From the NCBI GenBank assembly GCA_964549595.1, contig CAZJWK010000003.1, forward strand, positions 9,563-73,562: a DNA stretch of 64,000 nucleotides. The letters are read 5' to 3'. The notes under the pieces are model-generated. The model was not told where the DNA came from. It saw nothing but the letters and a program-made list of their open reading frames with translations, and did not search any database. A program made the translations under genes and the position numbers. This document shows positions 27,261-36,347 of the stretch, one piece after another. The DNA comes from CAZQQN01 sp964549595. Its GTDB lineage: Bacteria > Bacteroidota > Bacteroidia > CAILMK01 > CAYYUA01. How positions within the stretch are numbered: position 1 is the stretch's first letter; every line of letters begins with the position of its first letter.

Positions 27261-28244
27261 ATGGAATATTTGAAACCGGTTAATTGTGATTTTGAAATTT
27301 CAAGGATCACATTAGGCACATGGGCCATCGGGGGATGGATGTGGGGCGGAAACGATGAAAAAGAATCTGTAGACACGGTGGTTAAAGCCATTGACGAAGG
27401 GGTCACTACGATAGATACCGCAGCGATTTATGGCCATGGAAAATCCGAGGAACTGGTTGGAAAAGGCATCAAGAAGTATGGGAATCGCCATGAAGTGATC
27501 CTGGCTACCAAATGTGGATTGGAATGGGATGATAAGGGAAAAATCAGGAGGAATTCAAGCCGTGAACGATTAAAAAAAGAAATTGAGGATTCCCTCAGAA
27601 GGTTAGATACTGATTACATCGATATTTACCAAATACACTGGCCTGATCACAATACGTCATTTTCCGAAACGGCTGAAACTTTACTGGAGCTTCAAAAAGC
27701 CGGTAAGATAAGAGCCATTGGCGTTTCCAATTTTTCACCTGACCAAATGGAGGAATTTAGGGAACATGCTCCTATTCATTTTTGCCAACCCCCTTATAAC
27801 ATCTTTGAAAGGGAGATTGAAAATGATGTCAAGCCCTATTGCAAGGAAAACAACATTGCCCTGTTGACTTACGGAGCCTTATGCCGGGGGCTCTTAACGG
27901 GTAAAATGACTGAAAACACAACCTTTGAAGGAGATGATTTACGCCAAATGGATCCAAAATTTAAGGGTGTACGATACCAAGAATACCTTGAAGCCGTCAG
28001 GCAACTGCAAAATTTTGCGAATGAATCCTACCACAAAGGCATCATTCCTTTTGCCGTTCGCTGGATTCTTGATAAAGGGATTGAATCCGCTATTTGGGGA
28101 GCACGAAGACCTGACCAAATTGAAGGTGTCAATGAGGCTATGGACTGGCACTTATCTGATGAGGCGCTGGAAAAAATCGAACAGATCCTGGATACTACGT
28201 TAAGCAAACCTGTTGGGCCGGAATTTATGGCGCCACCTGCTTAA
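27261..28244 (+). CDS. Aldo/keto reductase
   Basis: 327 residues of the (beta/alpha)8 NADPH-dependent family. The catalytic tetrad is in place: Asp53 and Tyr58 (TIDTAAIYGHGKSEE), Lys near residue 81 (LATKCGLE) and His near 126 (YQIHWPD). The C-terminal GARRPDQIEGV supplies the NADP-binding segment. It resembles the general-stress type reductases (YhdN/IolS-like) rather than the potassium channel beta subunits. Substrates of this group are broad aldehydes and ketones. It is followed by the L-2-hydroxyglutarate oxidase gene after 82 bases on the same strand. Confidence 0.93.
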   Translation: MEYLKPVNCDFEISRITLGTWAIGGWMWGGNDEKESVDTVVKAIDEGVTTIDTAAIYGHGKSEELVGKGIKKYGNRHEVILATKCGLEWDDKGKIRRNSSRERLKKEIEDSLRRLDTDYIDIYQIHWPDHNTSFSETAETLLELQKAGKIRAIGVSNFSPDQMEEFREHAPIHFCQPPYNIFEREIENDVKPYCKENNIALLTYGALCRGLLTGKMTENTTFEGDDLRQMDPKFKGVRYQEYLEAVRQLQNFANESYHKGIIPFAVRWILDKGIESAIWGARRPDQIEGVNEAMDWHLSDEALEKIEQILDTTLSKPVGPEFMAPPA

Positions 28245-28326
28245 ACTTACCGGGTTTTCCCTTATTCATTGATGGATGGCCTGTGTAAACATCCGGTGTG
28301 GTAACCTTGTATTAAAACCAAAATCC

Positions 28327-29529
28327 ATGCAATTTGACACGCTGATTATTGGTGGTGGTATTATTGGCCTTGCTACCGCTTATAAGCTTCTGGAAAAGGA
28401 GCCCAATCTTAAAGTGGGGGTGATCGAGAAAGAGGATCACATTGCCAATCACCAAACAGGTCATAACAGTGGCGTTATTCATTCCGGGGTTTACTACAAA
28501 CCAGGAAGCCTCAAAGCGGAAAATTGTACAAAGGGTTACCGGATGTTGGTAGATTTTTGTGAGGCGGAATCATTACCCTACGAGCTTTGTGGTAAAGTTA
28601 TCGTGGCCACGGAAGAATGGGAGCTACCCATCCTTGAGAAAATATTCAACCGGGGTAAGGAAAATGGTCTCCAAAACCTTCAATATTTAGGACCCGATGA
28701 AATAAGGGAAAAGGAGCCCCATGCAAGGGGTATACAAGGAATATGGGTGCCCCAAACCGGCATTGTCGATTATAAAAAAGTCGCTGAAAGGTTAGCCGCT
28801 AAGATTACCGAAAAGAATGGCACCCTATTAACCGGGGAATCCGTTCAGGATGTAAAAAACGCATTCAACCAAGTCACGGTAACAACCCCAGAAAACCAAT
28901 ACTCGGCAAAGCTTTTGATCAATTGTGCCGGACTTTACGCTGATAAAATTGCCAGAATGACCCACCCTGACATAGGTTACCGGATCATTCCTTTTCGCGG
29001 TGAATATTATAACCTGGCACCTGAAGCGCAGCACCTGGTCAAAAATCTTATTTATCCTGTCCCCGATCCCAATTTCCCATTTCTGGGCGTTCATTTCACC
29101 AGAGAAATCGATGGAAACATTGAGGCCGGCCCCAATGCAGTGTTTGCCTTTAGCCGGGAAGGATACGCCAAAAGTCATTTTAACCTGAAAGAAACTTTGG
29201 AATCTCTTAGCTGGCCCGGTTTTAGAAAAGTGATCAGGAATTATTGGACCACAGGAATCGGAGAAATGTACCGGTCTTTTTCCAAGTCGGCTTTTACGAA
29301 AGCACTACAGAAACTCATACCGGAAATAAAACAAGATCAACTCCAACAAGGGGGTGCGGGTGTTCGAGCCCAGGCTTGCGATCGCAACGGCGGTTTGGTT
29401 GATGATTTCGTGATTTTTGAAGATGAGGGTTTGGTCCATGTCCTTAACGCCCCTTCACCCGCAGCTACCTCCTGCCTGTCCATTGGTGATACCGTAGTCC
29501 AAAAAGGCCTGAAAAAAATGAAGTCGTGA
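28327..29529 (+). CDS. lhgO: L-2-hydroxyglutarate oxidase/dehydrogenase
   Basis: 400 residues from ATG 28327; a longer frame from 28276 precedes the FAD fold and is not needed. MQFDTLIIGGGIIGLATAYKL is the dinucleotide-binding start, followed by HQTGHNSGVIHSGVYY, a signature of the LhgO/YgaF group, and the C-terminal FAD contact GAGVRAQACDRNGGLVDDF. The enzyme oxidises L-2-hydroxyglutarate to 2-oxoglutarate, repairing a side product of malate and lactate dehydrogenases or feeding the quinone pool. It ends convergently with guaD. Confidence 0.93.
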   Translation: MQFDTLIIGGGIIGLATAYKLLEKEPNLKVGVIEKEDHIANHQTGHNSGVIHSGVYYKPGSLKAENCTKGYRMLVDFCEAESLPYELCGKVIVATEEWELPILEKIFNRGKENGLQNLQYLGPDEIREKEPHARGIQGIWVPQTGIVDYKKVAERLAAKITEKNGTLLTGESVQDVKNAFNQVTVTTPENQYSAKLLINCAGLYADKIARMTHPDIGYRIIPFRGEYYNLAPEAQHLVKNLIYPVPDPNFPFLGVHFTREIDGNIEAGPNAVFAFSREGYAKSHFNLKETLESLSWPGFRKVIRNYWTTGIGEMYRSFSKSAFTKALQKLIPEIKQDQLQQGGAGVRAQACDRNGGLVDDFVIFEDEGLVHVLNAPSPAATSCLSIGDTVVQKGLKKMKS

Positions 29530-29585
29530 GGTTCAATGCCTTTAATCGCAATTTTTTCCGACCAATTTTGCCCTCAGACCATTAT

Positions 29586-30065
29586 TCAGTACATCATTTT
29601 ATCTGGCTTATCCCACCATTCTTTAAAAACCTGCTTACCCTCCTCATGAAGCAATTGTTTGAAAGGTAAAGCACGGTTTGACATAGGTTTTTCCAGCTCC
29701 TTATATATCCATTGGTCATCAAAGCCCACTTCCGCGGCATCCGAATGAAAGGCTGCGAAATACACTTCATCGAGCCTTGCCCAGTAAACAGCCCCTAAAC
29801 ACATAGGGCAAGGTTCGCAAGAGGTATACAAAGAGCAACCTGATAAATCAAAGTTATCAAGGGTTTGGCTTGCCCTCCGGATGGCCATTATTTCTGCATG
29901 AGCTGTAGGATCATGATTGGAAGTCACCAAATTACCACCAGAGCCGATAATTTTTCCTTCTTTCACTACAAGGGCACCAAAGGGACCACCATAGCCGGCG
30001 TGCATATTGTCTTTAGCCAGCTGGACCGCCTTATTTAAAAAATATTCCGGATGCTTTTCAGGCAT
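29586..30065 (-). CDS. guaD: Guanine deaminase, CDA-fold
   Basis: 159 residues. The zinc site is HAE (56-58) and PCPMC (85-89), with catalytic Glu58. Beyond the generic deaminase motifs, GGPFGALVV, SNHDPTAHAE, GAVYWARLDEV, DAAEVGFDDQWIYKE and a C-terminal Tyr match Bacillus GuaD almost position by position, whose C-terminal tail completes the partner active site. It converts guanine to xanthine. It begins four bases after the stop of the Nudix gene, so the two are co-transcribed. Confidence 0.9.
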   Translation of the reverse strand: MPEKHPEYFLNKAVQLAKDNMHAGYGGPFGALVVKEGKIIGSGGNLVTSNHDPTAHAEIMAIRRASQTLDNFDLSGCSLYTSCEPCPMCLGAVYWARLDEVYFAAFHSDAAEVGFDDQWIYKELEKPMSNRALPFKQLLHEEGKQVFKEWWDKPDKMMY

Positions 30066-30069
30066 TGTA

Positions 30070-30711
30070 CTAAGGTTTTATGGGATAAGGATTTGACAAT
30101 AAACTAATGAATTCATTAAGCATCATGGCCGTAGCGCCCCATACGACATGGCCCTTTAAATCGTAGTAGGGGCAATCCACGGAATTCCCGTTTGACAAAC
30201 GTATGAGACCGCGTTTCCGGATATGGTTCTCAAAAAGCAAAGCCAAAGGCACTTCAATAATGTGTTCAACTTCTTGCCGTTCCAGCCTAAATTGCCATAA
30301 ATCCAAGGAAAAACCCACTATCGGATACACCATGAAATTACTGGGTGGTATATACAAACGGGAAATCTCACCCAATACACTTACCGCTTTAGCGGGCCAA
30401 CCCGTTTCTTCCTCCGTTTCCCGTAAAGCTGTTTCGCTCAGGTCTTTGTCGCGGGCTTCCATTTTTCCTCCGGGAAAACTCACTTGACCACTATGTACGC
30501 CTTGATATTCAGTCCTTTGAATCAATAACAAATGCGGCGTTTCCCTCCTGGGATAAACCAAAAGCAAAACGCTTCCAATATTAGCGTTTGCAGAATCTGT
30601 TGCAAGGCCGGGTCTTTCATCCGGGGCCATTTGGTAATGGGCTGCTTCACCAGGAAGAGTTTCGTTTTCAAGCCTGTTTTGAACGATCTTTATAACGTCA
30701 TTAAAGTTCAT
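30070..30711 (-). CDS. Nudix hydrolase, NudL-type CoA pyrophosphatase
   Basis: 213 residues. The Nudix box is present with the catalytic RETEEETGW (residues 97-105) preceded by FPGGKMEARDKDLSETAL; the spacing and the upstream LLLIQRTEYQGVHSGQVSFPGG are those of the UPF0035/NudL branch, which cleaves coenzyme A to 4'-phosphopantetheine and 3',5'-ADP. Substrate assignment rests on that branch only. Four bases separate it from guaD downstream. Confidence 0.88.
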   Translation of the reverse strand: MNFNDVIKIVQNRLENETLPGEAAHYQMAPDERPGLATDSANANIGSVLLLVYPRRETPHLLLIQRTEYQGVHSGQVSFPGGKMEARDKDLSETALRETEEETGWPAKAVSVLGEISRLYIPPSNFMVYPIVGFSLDLWQFRLERQEVEHIIEVPLALLFENHIRKRGLIRLSNGNSVDCPYYDLKGHVVWGATAMMLNEFISLLSNPYPIKP

Positions 30712-31130
30712 TATGGTTTCGCAAAAATTTCTTACCGATAAGTTGAGCCCTTAAAATTAAAAACCTGTTCCATCAAAGGCAAAAGCATTTTAAATCAGCC
30801 TAAGCCTGCAATTGGGATAGTGAGTCTTTTTTAAAAGGTTATTTAACTTAACAGCATCGCCCATACTAAAATACTATTTATCTTTTTTTGGCTTTTTTGA
30901 ATGTCATCCCAAAGTTAGCATTTTAGCCCTAAAGTTTGTCAATTTTGTGATGTTAGCCCTGATATAAAAAAATATTGATAAAAATTTAATGGTAATGCTT
31001 TATTGGTTTTTCTTTAAAAAAATTTAACTTTATAGTTGGACATTCGTTTGTTTAGGAATTTTAATAGCTTTGATTGAGGTTAAAATTTGCTCTGTTGAAA
31101 TTAGATTGATAATTTTCAGAAAATTACAAT
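30712..31130. other. A+T-rich intergenic region upstream of the response regulator
   Basis: 419 bases without a credible frame, strongly A+T rich from 30840 on. It holds the divergent starts of the Nudix and response-regulator genes. TAGCTTTG (31065-31072) matches TAnnTTTG on the plus strand; the nearest TTTG upstream (31047-31050) is only 14 bases away, shorter than usual. Predicted start near 31077, leader about 54 bases. The octamer TTAGCCCT occurs twice (about 30923 and 30953). No riboswitch recognised. Confidence 0.35.
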
Positions 31131-31547
31131 ATGGCAAAGGTCCAGAAAGTTCTGATTATTGATGATGATGAGATTAACAACTTTGTTTGTGCTAAAGTGA
31201 TTTCGAAAAATGATTTTGCAGAAGATGTTAAAACCTTTTTAAGTGGAAGGGAGGGTCTGAACTATTTGGAAGAGCTCAAAAATAACGACCCATCCGGTGT
31301 CCCGGATTTGATTTTACTGGATATCAACATGCCTATCATGAATGGATGGGATTTTCTGGAAGAGTATGAAAAAATGCTTCCCGAGCTTCATAAACATCCT
31401 GTTCTAATGATGTTGTCCTCCTCCGTTTATGAAGAAGACATTGAAAAGGCCAATGAACACAGTGAGGTCAAAGATTATGTTACCAAGCCATTGAACGACC
31501 AGGTACTGGATAAAATTTATAAAAAACATTTTTTAAGTCATGCTTAA
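31131..31547 (+). CDS. Single-domain response regulator (CheY-like receiver)
   Basis: 138 residues forming one receiver domain and nothing else. The acidic pocket is Asp11-Asp13 (LIIDDDEIN), the phospho-acceptor Asp64 (LILLDINMP), the switch Ser near 96 (MMLSSS) and Lys119 (YVTKP). Such stand-alone receivers relay phosphate from a histidine kinase to a protein target; the Bacteroidota ones of this exact type (DDDEINNFV) are often orphan. No kinase is encoded nearby. The promoter-like octamer at 31065 lies upstream. Confidence 0.93.
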   Translation: MAKVQKVLIIDDDEINNFVCAKVISKNDFAEDVKTFLSGREGLNYLEELKNNDPSGVPDLILLDINMPIMNGWDFLEEYEKMLPELHKHPVLMMLSSSVYEEDIEKANEHSEVKDYVTKPLNDQVLDKIYKKHFLSHA

Positions 31548-31729
31548 AAAATGTTTAAGCGTTTCCTTTCGTAAAATTTTTTCATTTACTTTGCTCTTCA
31601 GGGTATTGAGGAGATCATTTAATAAAACCGGTAAGTTTTTAAATGCTGGAATGCCGCTTTAAGAGGGCTTCCAATCATTCCCCCTTTAATTAAAAAATAT
31701 TGGGTTTTTTATCTTTTAAATCCAAATAT

Positions 31730-32650
31730 ATGAAGATTGTATCTTTATTACCCAATGCTACAGAAATATTATTTGCTATTGGTTATGGTGAGCACTTAGT
31801 GGGACGTTCTCATGAATGTGATTACCCATCAAGTGTAACCAAACTTCCTACATGTACCCAAACAAAAGTTCCTCCCAGGGGGCCCGGCAAAACCATCCAC
31901 AAGAACGTACAAAATTTGGTTAATCACGGTTTATCGGTATATGAAGTAGACGGGGAAAAATTAAATCAGTTACAGCCGGATATCATTATTACCCAAATGC
32001 AATGTGAACTTTGCGCTGCCAGCCCCGATGATGTGGTAAAGGCTGTGAATGATTTCCTGGACTATCAACCAAAAGTAGTGACCCTGGCTCCTAACTTTCT
32101 TCAGGACGTTTGGGAAGACTTTCAGAAGATCGGGGATGCATTGGGTGATGAGGAAGCAGTAACAAAACTCCAAAATAGGCTTAAGGAAGAAATGCAACAA
32201 ATAGCCCAAAAGGCCATCGAAATTCCTGAAAAGCCTAAAGTCGCTATGATCGAATGGATTGACCCACTAATGCTGGCTGGTAATTGGATTCCCAAATTAG
32301 TGGAATATGTGGGTGCCAGAAATCTTTTTATCAAAGAAGGAGAGCATTCACCCATTATCGATTTTTCATCCCTGGTTGAAGCCAATCCGGAAAAAATAAT
32401 AGTAGCACCCTGTGGTTTTGATATGAATCAAACCCGGGAGGAAATGCCCTCGTTAGAAAATTACGCTTTTTGGCAAGATTTAGAGGCCGTTAAAAATAAA
32501 AAAGTTTATATATCTGATGGGCACCAATATTTTAACCGGTCAGGCCCTCGTTTGCTGGACTCCCTGAAAATTCTGGCTGAAATCATTCATCCTGAGACTT
32601 TCCATTTTAACCTGGAAGGCAGCGGGTGGAAAAAATGGTACCGCAATTAA
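31730..32650 (+). CDS. Cobalamin-binding-type (BtuF-like) protein without signal peptide
   Basis: 306 residues from ATG 31730; the frame extends to a TTG at 31700 but the family starts with the first strand, MKIVSLLPNATEILFAIG. The helical-backbone metal receptor fold (periplasmic binding protein class III) is indicated by YGEHLVGRSHECDYP and by QMQCELCAASPDDV, the CxxCA motif of the cobalamin-binding branch. There is no signal peptide or lipobox, so it should stay in the cytoplasm, and no BtuC/BtuD or TonB receptor gene is close. Function as a transporter component is therefore doubtful; a cytoplasmic corrinoid or metal carrier is possible. Confidence 0.85.
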   Translation: MKIVSLLPNATEILFAIGYGEHLVGRSHECDYPSSVTKLPTCTQTKVPPRGPGKTIHKNVQNLVNHGLSVYEVDGEKLNQLQPDIIITQMQCELCAASPDDVVKAVNDFLDYQPKVVTLAPNFLQDVWEDFQKIGDALGDEEAVTKLQNRLKEEMQQIAQKAIEIPEKPKVAMIEWIDPLMLAGNWIPKLVEYVGARNLFIKEGEHSPIIDFSSLVEANPEKIIVAPCGFDMNQTREEMPSLENYAFWQDLEAVKNKKVYISDGHQYFNRSGPRLLDSLKILAEIIHPETFHFNLEGSGWKKWYRN

Positions 32651-32693
32651 GTTTTTTTAATGGGAAAAAATTAGCCCTATAACCTGCTCACTT

Positions 32694-34220
32694 TTACAAC
32701 CACTGGCTACCTTCCTCCCCTTCAAAACCACTTTCCTCATCGCCGAAATTCATCATGCCGCTCAGTAGATCTTTGAATGTTTGTCCTTCTTCAATATTGT
32801 GCTTGCTTAGCATGGAATATTCAGCCAGGCCGTGAAGCAAGAATTCCATGAATAACAGTTTCTCTTGCTTACCTGCTTTCGGCCGGTAATGATCTACCAG
32901 TTTTTCAAGGCCCTTAACATTTTTTAAGGCCTCTTCATAAGCTTTTTCAGTCATGTCATGGAAAAGTTCCACCATTTCCCCCTTACCAAACCACTGAATA
33001 ATATCCTGATAAGGATTTTGACCTTCTTTTTTACTGATTTGCTTTGGATCCGGGAAATAATGGACAAATTGCTTCCGAATGGCTTTTCCGATTAACATTT
33101 GGGCCACATTGGCCGGACCTTCCTGTTCCCCTTCATAAACCAGTTCAATTTTCCCCGTGATAGCCGGAATTAAGCCTACAAAATCAGCTATTCTTACGTA
33201 GCCTTTTTTCTCTTTATTAACGAGCGTTCGGCGCTCAACGGCACTCATGACATTTTCGTAACCAGAGATAGTCAAACGGGCAGAAACCCCGCTTTTTTCA
33301 TCCACATACTCACTATCCCTGGCTTCAAATGCCACCTGCTCAATGAGGTCCTCTGCAAGGGTATGGATTTGGACGAGCTCTTCCTGCTCTTTATGTTGCC
33401 TGATCTCTTGCTTCGTAATATGTTTAGCAACATCAAGGGTTTTAGGATAATGCGTTAGTATCTGACTATCAATACGATCCTTTAATGGGGTAACAATGGT
33501 TCCCCTGTTGGTATAATCCTCAGGGTTGGCTGTGAACACAAATTGAATATCAAGGGGCATTCTCAACTTAAATCCCCTTATCTGAATATCTCCTTCTTGT
33601 AAAATATTAAACAAGGCTACCTGGATACGGGCTTGTAAATCAGGAAGTTCATTTATTACAAAAATCCCTCTGTTAGAGCGGGGTAACAAGCCAAAATGGA
33701 TAACCCTTTCATCCGAATAGGGCAGTTTCATGGAGGCGGCTTTTATGGGGTCCACATCACCGACAAGATCAGCAACTGTTACATCCGGAGTGGCCAACTT
33801 TTCTGTGAAACGTTGGTCCCTGTGAACCCATTCAATAGGTGTTTCATCCCCGAGATCATTAACCATGTCCCTCGCATGTTTTGATAAGGGGTTTAGGGGA
33901 TCATCATTCAATTCCGAGTCTTTTACAATGGGTATATACTCATCCAAAAGATTGGTAATAAGCCGGGCAATACGTGTTTTAGCTTGCCCCCTCAACCCCA
34001 GGAGTATCATGTTATGGTTGGAAAGGATGCCTCTTTCAATGTCGGGTATTACTGTTTTATCAAACCCTAACACCCCTTTAAAAGGGTTTTCATCATTGCG
34101 CATTTTATCGACTAAATTCTCCCTTAATTCCTGTTTAACGGATTTTAATTCGTAGCCATGGGCCTTGAGGTCCTTGATTGAATGGATTTGGTCCCGGTGT
34201 GCTAAATAAGATTTCGTCAT
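32694..34220 (-). CDS. AAA+ ATPase, ChlI/MoxR-like
   Basis: 508 residues. The AAA+ core resembles the magnesium-chelatase I subunit: P-loop region GLRGQAKT (75-82), Walker B region GIFVINELPDLQARIQ, then IQFVFTANPEDYTNRG (sensor 1) and PLKDRIDSQILTHYP. Two departures from consensus are plain: Ala80 stands where the P-loop normally has Gly, and Asn replaces the Walker B Asp (INE for IDE). As I remember the family, both are shared by the long ChlI-like ATPases paired with VWA proteins, so this is not a damaged gene. The VWA gene is 54 bases upstream on the same strand. With no porphyrin genes nearby, it is probably a MoxR-style chaperone for metal insertion or complex assembly. Confidence 0.9.
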   Translation of the reverse strand: MTKSYLAHRDQIHSIKDLKAHGYELKSVKQELRENLVDKMRNDENPFKGVLGFDKTVIPDIERGILSNHNMILLGLRGQAKTRIARLITNLLDEYIPIVKDSELNDDPLNPLSKHARDMVNDLGDETPIEWVHRDQRFTEKLATPDVTVADLVGDVDPIKAASMKLPYSDERVIHFGLLPRSNRGIFVINELPDLQARIQVALFNILQEGDIQIRGFKLRMPLDIQFVFTANPEDYTNRGTIVTPLKDRIDSQILTHYPKTLDVAKHITKQEIRQHKEQEELVQIHTLAEDLIEQVAFEARDSEYVDEKSGVSARLTISGYENVMSAVERRTLVNKEKKGYVRIADFVGLIPAITGKIELVYEGEQEGPANVAQMLIGKAIRKQFVHYFPDPKQISKKEGQNPYQDIIQWFGKGEMVELFHDMTEKAYEEALKNVKGLEKLVDHYRPKAGKQEKLLFMEFLLHGLAEYSMLSKHNIEEGQTFKDLLSGMMNFGDEESGFEGEEGSQWL

Positions 34221-34274
34221 AGGGGTAACAATTTGACTTTATGGGATTTAACAAACATTTGAAGGAGTAATGCC

Positions 34275-35384
34275 TTAGCGGACACGTTTACGCCTGTTCC
34301 TTTCATAATCCTCAAAAATGTATTCACCTAACCCTTCAAGGCTTGTGTAGAAAGCTTTGCCATTATTGGCTTCTGTAAATTCCCTTACAAATTGCTGGAG
34401 AAAAGGGTCAGAAGCCACCATGAAGGTATTGATCAATATATCCTGTTTTCGGCATTGCCGGGCAAGGTTCAGGGTTTTATTCAGTATTTCCTTGTCAAGC
34501 CCCATACTGTTTTGGTAGTACTTCAAACCCACTTTCATACAGGTGGGTTTGCCATCCGTTATCATGAAAATTTGCTTATTGGCATTCTTTTTCCGGCGTA
34601 ACAAATCCATTGCCAATTCCAGGCCGGCAATGGTATTGGTATGGTAAGGGCCAACCTGCAAATAAGGAAGGTCCTTTATTTTAATTTGCCAGGCGTCATT
34701 GCCAAAAACGATCACATCCAAAGTATCCTTAGGGTATTTTTTGGTTATCAATTCAGCCAGGGCCATAGCGGTTTTCTTCGCAGGCGTAATCCGGTCTTCC
34801 CCGTAAAGGATCATGGAATGGGAAATATCGATCATCAAAACAGTAGACATTTGCGCTTTATACTCCTGCTCATTCACTTCCAGATCATCCTCGGTCATCT
34901 GAAAATCTCCTACCCCATTATTAATCTGAGCATTACGAATGGAATCCGTCATGGCAATATTTTCCGGGGCATCACCAAATTGAAAAGCCCGCCTGTCAGT
35001 AATGGGTTCATCCCCAGCCCCTTGATGCGGTGTTGAGTGATTACCCGGCCCGGATTTTTTGAGTTTCCCGAAAATATCTTCAAGGGATTGTTGACGAATA
35101 GTTTGTTCAGATTTGGCAGTCAAACCAAAATTACCATTGCCTTGCCCATTAGGGTCATCTGTTATATAACCTTTTTCCTTCAATTCTTCAATGAAATCGT
35201 CTAAGGAATACTCCTCACCCGTGAAATTATATCTTTCATCCAGTTGCCGCATCCATTCCAATGCTTCATCCACATCACCCGAAGTATACATCATGATTTG
35301 TGTAAAAATGTCCAATAAATTTTGGAATTGGTTCTCCGGCTTTTTTTCCTCGGGAATGTAATCAGTAAATAAGTGACCTATCAT
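34275..35384 (-). CDS. VWA-domain protein, ChlD-like partner of the AAA+ ATPase
   Basis: 369 residues. A helical N-terminal region with a Gly/Asn-rich linker (about 78-125) is followed by a von Willebrand A domain from residue 180. The metal-ion-dependent adhesion site is complete: DISHS (186-190), Thr at 249 or 251 (YHTNTIAG) and Asp277 (ITDGKP). No signal peptide or membrane helix, so it is cytoplasmic. MoxR/VWA pairs bring a metal-dependent binding domain to client proteins; the client is unknown here. It is the first gene of the pair and is divergent from the TANGO2-like gene. Confidence 0.9.
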   Translation of the reverse strand: MIGHLFTDYIPEEKKPENQFQNLLDIFTQIMMYTSGDVDEALEWMRQLDERYNFTGEEYSLDDFIEELKEKGYITDDPNGQGNGNFGLTAKSEQTIRQQSLEDIFGKLKKSGPGNHSTPHQGAGDEPITDRRAFQFGDAPENIAMTDSIRNAQINNGVGDFQMTEDDLEVNEQEYKAQMSTVLMIDISHSMILYGEDRITPAKKTAMALAELITKKYPKDTLDVIVFGNDAWQIKIKDLPYLQVGPYHTNTIAGLELAMDLLRRKKNANKQIFMITDGKPTCMKVGLKYYQNSMGLDKEILNKTLNLARQCRKQDILINTFMVASDPFLQQFVREFTEANNGKAFYTSLEGLGEYIFEDYERNRRKRVR

Positions 35385-35554
35385 AAGTCCTGTAAGTTAT
35401 TGTTTTTTAAACAAACGAATTGGGTTTCGGTTTGGTTTTAAAAACCTGGTTAAATTTCTTCATTGACTGCCTCGGAACTTTTGATTTCAGTTTGGTATTT
35501 TACAGGAAACCGGTAAAGGAATCTTGTTAATTTGCCCAGTAAAAAGATTGTTCA

Positions 35555-36310
35555 TTGTGTGTGTTAACCTTCATACCTTTTAAAGAGGGAGGATTTGATT
35601 TGACTTCCAACCGGGATGAAAGTCCCCAAAGGAAAAAAGCCCTATTCCCTTCCATTAAAAAGACCCCTTATTACCAACTGATTTTCCCAAAGGACGGGGA
35701 TCAAGGCGGAACATGGATAGCGGCAACAGGAAATCCGAAATTGGTTTGTCTGTTAAACGGGGCTTTTGAACCCCACCAACCTGAGCCCCCTTATTATAAG
35801 AGCCGAGGGTTAGTGGTATTAGATGTTTTCGAGTACCCTCAATTTATTGATTTTTACAATGACTCGGATCTTTCCGGAATTGAACCTTTTACCATGGTCT
35901 GTATTGAGCCCCTGGAAAATGACTTCGGGCTCTATGAACTCAAATGGGACGGGGAAAATAAGCATTTGACAGAACTGGATTCCAAAAAGCCACACCTTTG
36001 GGCTTCTGCCAGTCTTTATTCTTCTCAAGCCCAATTAAAAAGGAATAAGTTTTTCCATTCATGGCTTCAACAGGAAGAAACCATTGATTGGGAAAAATTG
36101 GAAGGCCTGCATACGCAATTAAAGATGGGCCGATTCAAAGAAGATTATCTGGAAAATAACCAATTACCCCCGGTGGTAACCCGAAGCATAACCCACATTA
36201 GCTATGGGAGGGAAAATATAATCCGGTACAAAGACCTGCATCAGCAAAAAATAATGACTGAAGCCCTACCCAACCCTTGGGAAAAGGTTGAAAAATCAGG
36301 CCTTCAATAG
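35555..36310 (+). CDS. NRDE / TANGO2-family protein
   Basis: 251 residues. MCVLTFIPF then SNRDE (residues 18-22) is the family signature; GGTWIAAT and AVCLLN-like KLVCLLNG follow. The start is TTG 35555: a stop lies 15 bases upstream, and the only other candidate (GTG 35561) would remove Cys2. The fold is Ntn-hydrolase-like, in which Cys2 becomes the N-terminal nucleophile after Met removal, so the TTG start is strongly supported. Animal TANGO2 is linked to haem and lipid metabolism; the bacterial role is not settled. Confidence 0.88.
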   Translation: MCVLTFIPFKEGGFDLTSNRDESPQRKKALFPSIKKTPYYQLIFPKDGDQGGTWIAATGNPKLVCLLNGAFEPHQPEPPYYKSRGLVVLDVFEYPQFIDFYNDSDLSGIEPFTMVCIEPLENDFGLYELKWDGENKHLTELDSKKPHLWASASLYSSQAQLKRNKFFHSWLQQEETIDWEKLEGLHTQLKMGRFKEDYLENNQLPPVVTRSITHISYGRENIIRYKDLHQQKIMTEALPNPWEKVEKSGLQ

Positions 36311-36347
36311 TTTTTAAAGGGTATCAAATCCCATTAAAGGCCCCGGC

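Noticed and set aside
30840..31130. Riboswitch or small RNA upstream of the response regulator
   Set aside because: The region is A+T rich with no stable paired structure or known riboswitch core by eye.
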